DNA of 35,120 bases from an uncultured SAR86 cluster bacterium (GCA_902540995.1 CACBOY010000011.1:1-35120); one strand, 5' to 3'. Numbered from the stretch's first letter, positions 17,161-28,040 are shown. Numbers and translations: made by a program. Notes: generated by a model not told the origin, from the letters alone.

Positions 17161-18132
17161 GTGAATTTTTTTTTATTTTCTATTTTTTTTATTCTGGCTA
17201 TCGTCTTTCTTCCATATATTTATTATTCAGTAAAGTTAATAAATCCGTCTAGAATTATTAAACCTGAGTTTGGAAAATTTGCAGAATTGTCAAATGGAAA
17301 CATTTTTTATCAAGAATTTACTTCGAACAATCCTATAGGGCAGATTGTTTTTTTGGTACATGGTTTTTCTACCCCGAGCATTGTTTGGAAGGGTATTGTT
17401 CCTTATTTAACCAGTGCTGGGTATGACGTGATAGCTTACGATCATTATGGGAGGGGCTTTTCGTCAAGACCAAAAGTTGACTACACAAAAGATTTTTATA
17501 TCTCAACACTTATGGAATTAATTGATTTCTTAAAAATAGAACAAAAAGTCCATCTCATAGGATATTCCATGGGAGGGCCGATTGTAGGACATTTTGCTAA
17601 TGAAAACCCAAATAAAGTAGAGTCCGTTAATTTTATAGCTCCTGCAGGGTATATGTTTAAGAGAAAATCTCAATCAAATGTTTATCTTAAGATTCTAAAT
17701 ATTCCATTTATCACAAAATATATTTCTGTTGTGTTTCCATCTCTTATGTATGGCGGCAGTTCTTCTATAAAACTTTCAACTGACGAGGATGAGAATAGAT
17801 TATCCCAAAATGAATTAAATACTGTTTACAGAGAGCAAATGAAGTATGAAGGATTTACTAGATCGCTAATTTCAACTGCAAAAAATTTTAATTTATTTAA
17901 TACTCAAAAGATGTTTCAAGAATTGGGAAAGAAAAATATAAATTCTTCAGTTATTTGGGGTGATGCAGATGAAATTGTTCCTATCGATGGTTTGAGTTAT
18001 TTGAAATCAGATTATCCAAATATCAATTATGAGGTAGTTGAAAATGGTCATCATGATATAACTTATGCATTACCAAGTATCGTTGGTAAATTTTTATCTG
18101 AACAGTTACAAAGTTTTTCAAACAGTGAATAA
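17161..18132 (+). CDS. Membrane-anchored alpha/beta hydrolase
   Basis: 323 residues beginning with GTG. An N-terminal hydrophobic anchor (~2-24) is followed by an alpha/beta-hydrolase fold: oxyanion HGFS (67-70), DHYGRGFSSRP, nucleophile S136 in the elbow GYSMGG, acid D270 (GDADEIVP) and histidine H297 (NGHHD). Family members are esterases, lipases or C-C hydrolases, and the substrate cannot be read from sequence. The next gene, an OadA-type carboxyltransferase, starts with GTG inside its last codons (8-base overlap), so the two are co-translated even though no biochemical link is obvious. It shares a 36-base divergent spacer with the glycerophosphodiesterase. Confidence 0.88.
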   Translation: MNFFLFSIFFILAIVFLPYIYYSVKLINPSRIIKPEFGKFAELSNGNIFYQEFTSNNPIGQIVFLVHGFSTPSIVWKGIVPYLTSAGYDVIAYDHYGRGFSSRPKVDYTKDFYISTLMELIDFLKIEQKVHLIGYSMGGPIVGHFANENPNKVESVNFIAPAGYMFKRKSQSNVYLKILNIPFITKYISVVFPSLMYGGSSSIKLSTDEDENRLSQNELNTVYREQMKYEGFTRSLISTAKNFNLFNTQKMFQELGKKNINSSVIWGDADEIVPIDGLSYLKSDYPNINYEVVENGHHDITYALPSIVGKFLSEQLQSFSNSE

Positions 18133-19483
18133 AAAAGTAGGTATTACCGAGGTCGTTCTTAGAGATGGAAATCAATCCCTTCTTTCGACTCGTTTAAAAC
18201 TAGAAGACATAATTCCTATAGCTTCTAAATTGGATGGTATAGGTTATTCCTCTATTGAGAGCTGGGGAGGGGCTATTTTTGATTCTTGCGTACGTTATTT
18301 GGATGAAGATCCTTGGGAAAGATTGAGAGAACTAAAAAAAGCTATGCCAAAAACAAAACAACAAATGCTTTTAAGAGGTCAAAATTTGGTTGGTTACAAA
18401 CATTACAGTGATGAGATAGTATCTAAATTTATCGAAAAGTCTGTTCTTAACGGAATTGATATTTTTAGAATTTTCGACGCGCTAAATGATTTAAGAAATA
18501 TAAAACATAGCGTAGAAATAGTTAAAAAGAATGGCAAACATGCGCAAGGGACAATTGCTTATACGATAAGTCCTGTTCACACACTGCAAACCTGGGTTGA
18601 CTTAGCAAAAGAAATTGAAGACTTAGATTGTAATTCTCTGTGTATAAAGGATATGTCAGGAATCTTAAGCCCTGAATTTGCTTATGATTTAATTTCTAAA
18701 TTAAAAAAAGAAATATCGATTCCAGTTCATCTTCATACTCATGCTACAACTGGCATGTCTAATTTAACCAATATGAGAGCAGTTGAAGCAGGAGTGGATA
18801 ATATAGATACCTCTATTTCTTCAATGAGTATGGGCTATGGACATTCTGCTACAGAGACCATGATCTATTTACTGAATGAAAAAAATATTGATGTAAATAT
18901 CAATCTGAAAGACTTGCTAAAAATCTCAGAATATTTCAAAACAATAAGAGACAAATACAAAGAATTTGAAGGAAGTATGAAAGGAGTTGATTTGCAAATG
19001 CTTATTAATCAAGTTCCAGGAGGAATGCTATCTAATTTAGAAACTCAATTAAAAAATCTTGGTAAGGAGGATCTTCTTGATGACGTCGTATCTGAGATTT
19101 ACGAAGTACGAAAAGATGTTGGCTTTGTTCCGCTCGTAACTCCAGCATCACAAATTATAGGAGCACAGGCTCTATCTAATATTCTTAATAAAAGATATGA
19201 AACTTTATCAATAGAAATAATTGATCTGATTCTAGGTTATTACGGAAAACTCCCAGGAGAAATAAATAAAAATTTATTTAAAAAAGCGTTAGAACAAAAA
19301 AACAATATTAGTGATCGTCCTGCAGATTTACTTAAAGAAAAGTTTGAAGACTTTAAAGAAAATCTAAAACAATACTGTAATAAATTGAAAATTAAAGACT
19401 TAAGTAATGTTGAAGAAAATATCCTTACATTTATTCTAATACCTTATGGTAGTGAAAAAATTTTTAAAAAAATGTCTTCTTAG
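18125..19483 (+). CDS. oadA: OadA/PycB-type carboxyltransferase subunit without biotin domain
   Basis: 452 residues from the GTG at 18125. This is the carboxyltransferase domain of oxaloacetate decarboxylase alpha / pyruvate carboxylase B, which moves CO2 between biotin and pyruvate/oxaloacetate. D14 (LRDGNQS), the probable carbamylated K175 (CIKDMSG) and the metal pair H204/H206 (HLHTHAT) form the active site, and SSMSMGYGHSATETM matches the OadA form. The usual OadA continues to ~590-600 residues with a biotinyl domain (AMKM motif); here the protein ends after the conserved PYC_OADA region, as in 5S transcarboxylase subunits. No biotin carboxylase or carrier gene lies nearby. The GTG is preferred over an ATG 60 bases upstream because homology starts there. 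Confidence 0.85.
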   Translation: MNKKVGITEVVLRDGNQSLLSTRLKLEDIIPIASKLDGIGYSSIESWGGAIFDSCVRYLDEDPWERLRELKKAMPKTKQQMLLRGQNLVGYKHYSDEIVSKFIEKSVLNGIDIFRIFDALNDLRNIKHSVEIVKKNGKHAQGTIAYTISPVHTLQTWVDLAKEIEDLDCNSLCIKDMSGILSPEFAYDLISKLKKEISIPVHLHTHATTGMSNLTNMRAVEAGVDNIDTSISSMSMGYGHSATETMIYLLNEKNIDVNINLKDLLKISEYFKTIRDKYKEFEGSMKGVDLQMLINQVPGGMLSNLETQLKNLGKEDLLDDVVSEIYEVRKDVGFVPLVTPASQIIGAQALSNILNKRYETLSIEIIDLILGYYGKLPGEINKNLFKKALEQKNNISDRPADLLKEKFEDFKENLKQYCNKLKIKDLSNVEENILTFILIPYGSEKIFKKMSS

Positions 19484-20111
19484 AGATTGAAAACACCACA
19501 CCATCATCATCCATGTCTCTCAAACCATTCGCATTAAAATGGTAATAAAAAAAACTAAACGTGAAATCCTTCACTAAAGAATCTATTCCAAAAGAATAGT
19601 TTGAGCCATTAGAAGTATTGTCATTTTTGTATGAATCAAAATCTCCGTAAGAAAAAAATACAGAATTATTTAAAAAATCATAGCTATAAGAAAGTTCATA
19701 ATAATCTGGAAAATCATCTAAACCTTTAAAATAAGATATTTCAAAATCATAAAAGGAGAAATTCAGTTCTATTTCATCATAATTATCTATTTTGGAATTC
19801 GGATAGTTTGTTCCAATGTAATTAAAGGAAATAGCTAAGTTTTCGGTAAAACTTTTTTCGTACCCTGCAAAAAAGCCAATTTCTCTTGTTGGATATGAAG
19901 AAGTTTCTGAACAACAATTTTCTATCCACGCTCCAGAAAAAAAACCATTTTCAAGAGAAAAATTAATATCAGCTCCTATTGTTGGCTCACCATTATTTTG
20001 TGTTATTCCTCGCCAAATAGAATCACTGTTAATCGATAAATTAATTTCATTTTCACTAAAAGTCGCTGAGTGAAAAAGAAGAAGTATGAAAAGTTTAATA
20101 AAGATCTTCAT
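19464..20111 (-). CDS. TorF/Gcw_chp-family putative porin, paralogue 3
   Basis: 215-residue outer-membrane protein with a signal peptide (IKLFILLLFHSATFS). The Gcw_chp signature appears as SDSIWRGITQNNGEPTIGAD followed by ENGFFSGAWIEN, with strands ending in VVFSISKKTFF. It is the most diverged of three tandem copies: it keeps W-R-G-x-T-Q but has SDSIW where the others have SDYxW, and CCSETSS in the first loop. Its 3' end overlaps the carboxyltransferase by 20 bases. The ATG comes directly after the T-tract of the terminator of paralogue 2, and the only good Shine-Dalgarno (GAGGGG) is inside that terminator stem, so expression is likely low or conditional. The substrate is unknown. Confidence 0.85.
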   Translation of the reverse strand: MKIFIKLFILLLFHSATFSENEINLSINSDSIWRGITQNNGEPTIGADINFSLENGFFSGAWIENCCSETSSYPTREIGFFAGYEKSFTENLAISFNYIGTNYPNSKIDNYDEIELNFSFYDFEISYFKGLDDFPDYYELSYSYDFLNNSVFFSYGDFDSYKNDNTSNGSNYSFGIDSLVKDFTFSFFYYHFNANGLRDMDDDGVVFSISKKTFF

Positions 20112-20140
20112 AAAAAAAGCCCCTCATTGCTGAGAGGCTT
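20112..20140 (-). terminator. Strong terminator of porin 2 abutting the start codon of porin 3
   Basis: Minus-strand RNA reads AAGCCUCUCA, loop GCAA, UGAGGGGCUU: a 10-bp stem with one G-U pair and a GNRA tetraloop. It is followed by a run of seven U (20118-20112) and then directly by the AUG of porin 3 at 20111. It lies 21 bases after the porin 2 stop. The GAGGGG in the 3' arm is also the only Shine-Dalgarno candidate for porin 3. Confidence 0.85.
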
Positions 20141-20161
20141 ATTTTAACTTGATTCAAGTTC

Positions 20162-20785
20162 TTAGAATGATCTGCTTAATGAAACGTAAGCACCATCATC
20201 ATCAGTCATAGAACCGGCAGAATCAGCTTCGAAATCATAGTAATAGAATCCTAAACTGAAATCTCCAATGTTCCAATCGTAACCGACTAGACTGTTGTCA
20301 CCAGTATCCTCATATTCACCATATGAGATGTTAAAAGATCCTGGTCCTGCATCTACAGAGTAACCAATTTCACTGTAAGAGGGGCCATTGTTTTGACCAT
20401 CAGAGTAAAGGATGCTTAATCCGTAAATATTGAATCCAACGTAAGCTTCTTCGAAATCGAGAGCATCGTTACCTGGATAGATTACTGAGATATAACCTAC
20501 ATCGTAAGTCATATTTTCAGCCATTTCACCAGAGAAACCGATGTAAATATCTAATTCCATAGATGCTGTACCAGCACTGGCATTAGATGCCCAAGTTCCA
20601 AAATAAAAGCCATTGTCAGTTGATAAATCAAACCCACCGTTAACAGCTATATCTCCGTTGGTCTGTGTCATTCCACGCCAGATGTAGTCACTACTTAAGC
20701 CTACATTACTTGAAATTTCTACAGCAGATGCATAAGAACTTAAAATTAAAAACATGCTTGTTAAAGCAATTTTTATACTTTTCAT
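20162..20785 (-). CDS. TorF/Gcw_chp-family putative porin, paralogue 2
   Basis: 207-residue outer-membrane beta-barrel protein. The start is the ATG at 20785, with GGAG a few bases upstream and a clean signal peptide (SIKIALTSMFLILSSYASA). An open frame runs further upstream to 20914, but that part crosses the terminator of paralogue 1 and is not a signal sequence. The family signature reads SDYIWRGMTQTNGDIAVNGG, then DNGFYFGTWASN, and the C-terminus ends YVSLSRSF with the final Phe expected of a barrel. Alternating acidic and aromatic strands dominate. The family is annotated as putative porin (TIGR02001/PF09694); the transported solute is unknown. It sits between two paralogues on the same strand and is followed by a strong intrinsic terminator. 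Confidence 0.9.
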   Translation of the reverse strand: MKSIKIALTSMFLILSSYASAVEISSNVGLSSDYIWRGMTQTNGDIAVNGGFDLSTDNGFYFGTWASNASAGTASMELDIYIGFSGEMAENMTYDVGYISVIYPGNDALDFEEAYVGFNIYGLSILYSDGQNNGPSYSEIGYSVDAGPGSFNISYGEYEDTGDNSLVGYDWNIGDFSLGFYYYDFEADSAGSMTDDDGAYVSLSRSF

Positions 20786-20892
20786 ATCATCTCCATTTAT
20801 AAATTTATAAAAGTTAGATGCATTAAACATTAAAAGAAACATTGGATAAAGAGTTTTTTTTAAAAAACACCAAATCTGAGGCATAAAAAAGA

Positions 20893-20942
20893 TAAAAAAA
20901 CAAACAAACCCCAATAGAATTTACAAATCTAAAGGGGTTTGT
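20893..20942 (-). terminator. Probable intrinsic terminator of porin paralogue 1
   Basis: On the minus strand ACAAACCCC (20942-20934) pairs perfectly with GGGGTTTGT (20912-20904) across a 21-base loop, and a T-rich run (TTGTTTTTTT) follows immediately. A competing stem, TTTACAAA with TTTGTAAA at 20920-20945, overlaps it. The element lies 85 bases beyond the porin 1 stop and upstream of the porin 2 start. Confidence 0.6.
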
Positions 20943-20995
20943 AAACTGTATAAACTCTAAGAAAGGGGAATAAAGAAATACAGTTTTTTTTGGTA

Positions 20996-21018
20996 CCTCC
21001 CAGTTAGCAACTGGGAGG
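20996..21018 (-). other. 10-bp perfect hairpin just after porin paralogue 1
   Basis: CCTCCCAGTT and AACTGGGAGG form a perfect 10-bp stem with a 3-base loop, 8 bases after the TAG of porin 1. On the minus strand it is followed by TACC and eight A, not T, so it is not a standard terminator in the direction of the gene. A role in mRNA 3'-end protection is the likeliest reading. Confidence 0.6.
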
Positions 21019-21026
21019 AATTAAAG

Positions 21027-21665
21027 CTAGTAACTTATTGTGAAATATCCACCGTCTTGATCAGAAGCAGCTCCTGCATCTGAATCAAAGTCTGAGTAGT
21101 AAAAACCTAGGGTAAAATCACCAACAGACCAATCGTATCCAACAAGGTAATTAGATCCCATATTGTCATATTCACCATAAGATATTGAGAAAGCTCCTGG
21201 GCCTGCATCAATGCTATAGCCTATTTCGCCATAATCGTTTGCTTGATCCATTCCTGCAGCGTAAGTTACGTATACTCCATAGAAATCGAAAGTTATGTAA
21301 GCTTCTTCAAAATCCCAAGAATCATAATTCGGGTAAGTGTAAGCAATGTAACCAATATCATAGCCAGCATCATCGTTAAATGAACCCGAATAACCAAGAT
21401 AACCATCTAGCTCCATAGAACCTGATCCAGCTACCGTGTCATCATCATCAGCTGCGACATTTGCAGCCCAGACACCTAGGTAGAAACCGCTATCGTCTTC
21501 TAAATCAAATCCACCGCTCACAGATGGATCTCCTGCATTTTGTGTCATACCTCTCCAAACATAGTCTGAAGTAAGTGCAATATTTCCTGATAATGAAACA
21601 TCAGTGAAAGAGAAGCTACTTAACGAAAAGATAAGACCAAAAATAAATTTTTTAAAAATATTCAT
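21027..21665 (-). CDS. TorF/Gcw_chp-family putative porin, paralogue 1
   Basis: 212-residue outer-membrane protein, the first of three tandem paralogues in the direction of transcription. A signal peptide (KFIFGLIFSLSSFSFT) leads into the signature SDYVWRGMTQNAGDPSVSGG and DSGFYLGVWAAN. The rest is close to paralogue 2: ELDGYLGYSG, DIGYIAYTYPNYDSWDFEEAY and SIDAGPGAFSISYGEYDNMG have near-identical counterparts there. The first extracellular loop is enriched in Asp (AADDDDT). A strong AAGGAG lies 5-6 bases upstream of the ATG. After the stop there is a 10-bp perfect hairpin and then a separate terminator-like hairpin before paralogue 2, so it likely has its own transcript. Confidence 0.9.
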   Translation of the reverse strand: MNIFKKFIFGLIFSLSSFSFTDVSLSGNIALTSDYVWRGMTQNAGDPSVSGGFDLEDDSGFYLGVWAANVAADDDDTVAGSGSMELDGYLGYSGSFNDDAGYDIGYIAYTYPNYDSWDFEEAYITFDFYGVYVTYAAGMDQANDYGEIGYSIDAGPGAFSISYGEYDNMGSNYLVGYDWSVGDFTLGFYYSDFDSDAGAASDQDGGYFTISY

Positions 21666-21896
21666 GAATTCTCCTTAAAATTATTAAAAAAAAACAATTA
21701 TACAAGTCCATAAATTTAAGAATTTTTTACAATTTTTTTAAAAAAATTAAAGAAATGTTCCATAAATGATCTTTTTTTTAAAAAAACGAAAAAAAATTGT
21801 TATTTTATGGTGCGTATAAATTTTTATTTAATTCCAACTCTTTTATAGACTTTTTAAGAGTATTTCTCTGTGTTTAAATATAACCAAAAGTTAAAA
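21666..21896. other. A/T-tract divergent intergenic region (porin 1 / acuI)
   Basis: About 230 bases separate the divergent porin 1 and acuI genes. It contains the 18-base palindrome AATTTTTTTAAAAAAATT (21731-21748) and repeated long A and T runs around 21721-21800, expected to be intrinsically curved. AAGGAG near 21672 serves porin 1. I could not pick out convincing paired promoter hexamers in either direction, and I see no small ORF with coding character here. Confidence 0.5.
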
Positions 21897-22883
21897 ATGA
21901 AATACAAAGCTCTAGTTACAACCGAAGACAACAAAACATTTAATAATTCTGTTCAAGTAAAAAGTCTAGATTTTTTACCTGATAACAATACACTAATCAA
22001 AGTTAAATATTCTTCACTAAACTACAAAGACGCTCTTTCTGCTTCTGGAAATAAAGGCGTTACTAGAAGTTATCCTCATACACCAGGAATAGATGCAGCT
22101 GGGATCATTGAAGAGACCTCTAGTAAAAAGTATAAAAAAGGAGATGAAGTTATCGTTACTGGATATGACATGGGAATGAATACTTTTGGTGGTTTTGGAG
22201 AATTTATAAAAGTTCCAGAAGAATGGATTATTAAAAAACCTAGTAACCTATCGCTTTCTGAATCAATGGCATTCGGTACTGCTGGTTTAACTGCAGGATT
22301 GTGTCTTAGAAAATTATTACAACATGGCTTAAAGCCTGATGATGGAAAAGTCTTTGTTAGCGGAGTAACTGGCGGTGTAGGTATAATCAGCCTTATGCTT
22401 TTTAGCAAACTTGGTTTTGAAGTTACTGCAATTACAGGAAAAATGAATGAAAAAGATTTCTTAATTGATCTTGGTGCAAATGAAGTTATCGACAGAAATG
22501 ATTTAGATGTGGATTTAGTATCTCCCTTACAAAAGCCAATTTATTCAGGAGGAATAGATGCAGTTGGAGGAAAAATTTTATCTAATTTGATTTGTTCAAC
22601 AACACAAAGAGCGGCAATTGCATGTTGTGGAATGGTTGGAGGTTTGTCTCTTGATACAAGCATATTTCCTTTTATTCTTAGAGGTTTGTCATTATTCGGT
22701 ATAGACTCTGCAGAATCATTGTTAGAGGTAAAAGAAGAAGTATGGAAAAGTTTTTCATCTGATTGGAAGCTGGAAAATATTGATCAAAATATTAAAAATA
22801 TTTCTTTAGATGAGCTTCCAACTGAGATTGAAAAAATTCTTAAAGGGAAACAGATAGGTAGAGTGAGGGTTGTATATGACTGA
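21897..22883 (+). CDS. acuI: Acrylyl-CoA reductase (NADPH), AcuI/YhdH family
   Basis: 328-residue medium-chain dehydrogenase/reductase closely resembling AcuI/YhdH, which reduces acryloyl-CoA to propionyl-CoA with NADPH and so detoxifies acrylate made from DMSP or 3-hydroxypropionate. Visible are the substrate-domain motif YSSLNYKDALSASGNKGVTR, PGIDAAG, the Rossmann cofactor loop GVTGGVGIISLML and the late AIACCGMVGGLSLDTSIFPF segment, all positioned as in YhdH. No zinc ligands are present, as expected. An in-frame ATG at 21870 adds nine residues; I chose 21897 because MKYKALV begins exactly at the family start, though the Shine-Dalgarno is weak. Its stop overlaps the next small ORF by 8 bases. 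No DMSP lyase or demethylase gene is in the window. Confidence 0.93.
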   Translation: MKYKALVTTEDNKTFNNSVQVKSLDFLPDNNTLIKVKYSSLNYKDALSASGNKGVTRSYPHTPGIDAAGIIEETSSKKYKKGDEVIVTGYDMGMNTFGGFGEFIKVPEEWIIKKPSNLSLSESMAFGTAGLTAGLCLRKLLQHGLKPDDGKVFVSGVTGGVGIISLMLFSKLGFEVTAITGKMNEKDFLIDLGANEVIDRNDLDVDLVSPLQKPIYSGGIDAVGGKILSNLICSTTQRAAIACCGMVGGLSLDTSIFPFILRGLSLFGIDSAESLLEVKEEVWKSFSSDWKLENIDQNIKNISLDELPTEIEKILKGKQIGRVRVVYD

Positions 22884-23001
22884 AGAAAATAATTTCAATG
22901 AAAAAATAGCTAATGAAGATAGTAAATTGGACTCTATAATGTCCGTTTTAATAATCCTAGCAGTTACAGGAATTATAGTTTTCTGGGTAGCAACACAATA
23001 A
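22876..23001 (+). CDS. Small single-pass membrane protein (41 aa) in acuI operon
   Basis: ATG at 22876 and TAA at 22999-23001. An acidic/polar N-terminal half (TEENNFNEKIANEDSKLDS) is followed by one hydrophobic helix (IMSVLIILAVTGIIVFWVA) near the C-terminus. It overlaps acuI by 8 bases and shares the last base of its stop with the first base of the nitronate monooxygenase ATG. Both junctions are typical of translational coupling, which supports it being translated. I do not recognise a family. GAGTGAGGG about 12 bases upstream could serve as ribosome-binding site. Confidence 0.65.
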   Translation: MTEENNFNEKIANEDSKLDSIMSVLIILAVTGIIVFWVATQ

Positions 23002-23975
23002 TGTCAGTTTCAGAATTATTTAAAGATACTAGACTACCGGTCTTGGCAGCTCCACTATTTATTATCTCTTATCCTGAGTTGGTAATAGCTCAATGCAAAG
23101 CTGGAGTTATTGGTTCATTTCCTGCTTTAAATGCAAGACCAGCTGAAGAACTTGAAAAATGGATTGTTCAAATATCCTCAGAGTTAGAAAAATACAAAAA
23201 AGAAAACCCAGATGAAATTGTTTCACCTTTTGCTGTTAATCAAATCTGCCATAGCTCAAATGACAGACTTGAACACGATGTAGATGTATGTGTTAAACAC
23301 AAAGTCCCAATGGTTATCACTAGTTTGCGGGCTCCTAAATTTGTTGTTGATTCCATTCATAGTTATGGAGGAGTTGTAATGCACGATGTAATAAATGTAA
23401 GACACGCAAAAAAAGCGGTAGATGAGGGCGCAGATGGATTGATTTTAGTTTGTGCAGGAGCTGGAGGACATGCAGGAACATTAAGTCCTTTTGCCTTAGT
23501 AAGAGAAGTCAGAGAATTTTTTGATGGGCCAATTGCTTTGTCTGGAAGTATCTCAGAGGGCTCTTCGGTATTATCTGCCCAAGCTTTGGGTGCCGATTAT
23601 GCTTATATCGGAACAAGATTTATTGCGACCAAAGAAGCCAATGCCTCTCCAGGCTATAAAAAAATGATAGTAGATAGCGCTGCTAACGATATCATGTACA
23701 GTCCAACTTTCACCGGAGTGCACGGAAACTATTTAAAACCAAGTGTAGTTAATGCAGGATTGGATCCAGATAATCTTCCTCATGCAGATAAAAACGACAT
23801 GAATTTTGGTAGCTCTGGTCTTTCTGGAGATAACTCAAAAAAAGCTTGGAAGGATATATGGGGTTCAGGTCAAGGTATTGGATCAATAAAAGAAATTACT
23901 TCTGTGAAAGATACCGTTGATAAACTAGTTTCTGAATATCAGTCCTCAAAACAAAGACTGGATAAAATAAGTTAA
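23001..23975 (+). CDS. Nitronate monooxygenase / NPD-like FMN flavoprotein
   Basis: 324-residue TIM-barrel flavoprotein of the nitronate monooxygenase (2-nitropropane dioxygenase) family, related to FabK. Landmarks are LPVLAAPLFIISYPELVIAQ at the N-terminus, GVIGSFPALNARP, and the FMN-phosphate segments VCAGAGGHAGTLSPFALV, IALSGSI and GADYAYIGTRFIAT. The HAG element with its histidine corresponds to the family's catalytic/flavin region. It would oxidise alkyl nitronates or a related substrate with FMN; some members may be enoyl reductases, and the real substrate is unknown. It is the third gene of the acuI run and converges with the crotonase-fold gene with one base between stops. Confidence 0.9.
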   Translation: MSVSELFKDTRLPVLAAPLFIISYPELVIAQCKAGVIGSFPALNARPAEELEKWIVQISSELEKYKKENPDEIVSPFAVNQICHSSNDRLEHDVDVCVKHKVPMVITSLRAPKFVVDSIHSYGGVVMHDVINVRHAKKAVDEGADGLILVCAGAGGHAGTLSPFALVREVREFFDGPIALSGSISEGSSVLSAQALGADYAYIGTRFIATKEANASPGYKKMIVDSAANDIMYSPTFTGVHGNYLKPSVVNAGLDPDNLPHADKNDMNFGSSGLSGDNSKKAWKDIWGSGQGIGSIKEITSVKDTVDKLVSEYQSSKQRLDKIS

Positions 23976-23976
23976 T

Positions 23977-24696
23977 TCAAGCTTTATGAAATTCTCTAGA
24001 TAAGAGAAATTGATCATAATCCATATGCATAATTGCTTGATCATTTTGATAGGTTAAAGCATTAACACTTCTTTTTATCATCTGTGATGGCAAAGCAGGT
24101 TTTAAAGCATATTTTTTTGCTAAAGCGACTGTCTTTTTATCTAAATCTTCATCTTTACTTAAATCATCTATAAAACCCCATTTTAAAAGATCATTGGCAT
24201 TTTCCACCTCACCACCAATAACCATTTTTTTTGTTTTCGATGGTCCTATAAGCCTTAATAGCAAGGGGAGACCAAACCAATTGAGATTCATTCCTAGATC
24301 GATTTCAGGATAAGCAACTAAAGTAGTTTCAGAGGCAATTCTAAAATCACAAGCTGAGGCTATACATGCTGCTCCTCCCAAACAATAACCTCTTAATGAA
24401 GCTATTGTAATTTGATTGATTTTTAAGATTGACTCTACGGCTTCTTTACCTAAATTTGATTTCCAAAGTTCTAATTTAGATAATTTTTTTTGCTTTTCTT
24501 TGATATCTGCTCCAGCAGAGAAATTTTTCCCTTCCGAACGATACACAACAACTTTTGTCTTTAAATCACTTTCGAGCTTTTTGTTTAAATCAATTAACTC
24601 TTTAAGTGTTTGGCTATTTAAAGCATTTAATGATTTAGTTCTCTTGAAAGAAACATAGGAAATTTTATTTCTTTTTTCTAGTTTCAGAAATTTCAT
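23977..24696 (-). CDS. Enoyl-CoA hydratase/isomerase-family (crotonase fold) protein
   Basis: 239-residue crotonase-superfamily protein acting on acyl-CoA substrates. Oxyanion-hole segments are GKNFSAGADIKEK (first NH donor) and GYCLGGAACIASACDFRIAS (second). Of the two catalytic glutamates of true hydratases, the second is present (E131 in YPEIDLG), but the first, usually in GGxxE, is C111. One Glu is the pattern of enoyl-CoA isomerases and several other crotonase enzymes, so I do not call it a hydratase. It lies 27 bases after trxB on the same strand and may be co-transcribed. There is no clear Shine-Dalgarno before the ATG. Confidence 0.88.
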   Translation of the reverse strand: MKFLKLEKRNKISYVSFKRTKSLNALNSQTLKELIDLNKKLESDLKTKVVVYRSEGKNFSAGADIKEKQKKLSKLELWKSNLGKEAVESILKINQITIASLRGYCLGGAACIASACDFRIASETTLVAYPEIDLGMNLNWFGLPLLLRLIGPSKTKKMVIGGEVENANDLLKWGFIDDLSKDEDLDKKTVALAKKYALKPALPSQMIKRSVNALTYQNDQAIMHMDYDQFLLSREFHKA

Positions 24697-24723
24697 GAAT
24701 GATATTATTTATAGGGTTAAAAA

Positions 24724-28040
<3,317 letters not shown>

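Noticed and set aside
20786-20914. N-terminal extension of porin paralogue 2
   Set aside because: The in-frame extension has no Shine-Dalgarno and runs into the terminator region of paralogue 1. The ATG at 20785 has GGAG and starts a proper signal peptide.
21185-21379. 64-codon plus-strand ORF inside porin 1
   Set aside because: Its Leu/His/Arg/Gln-rich composition is typical of the reverse frame of a Gly/Tyr/Asp-rich porin gene.
21721-21800. A/T runs as an origin or IS end
   Set aside because: There are no DnaA boxes, no transposase, and no terminal repeats with target duplication; curved promoter DNA is a simpler reading.
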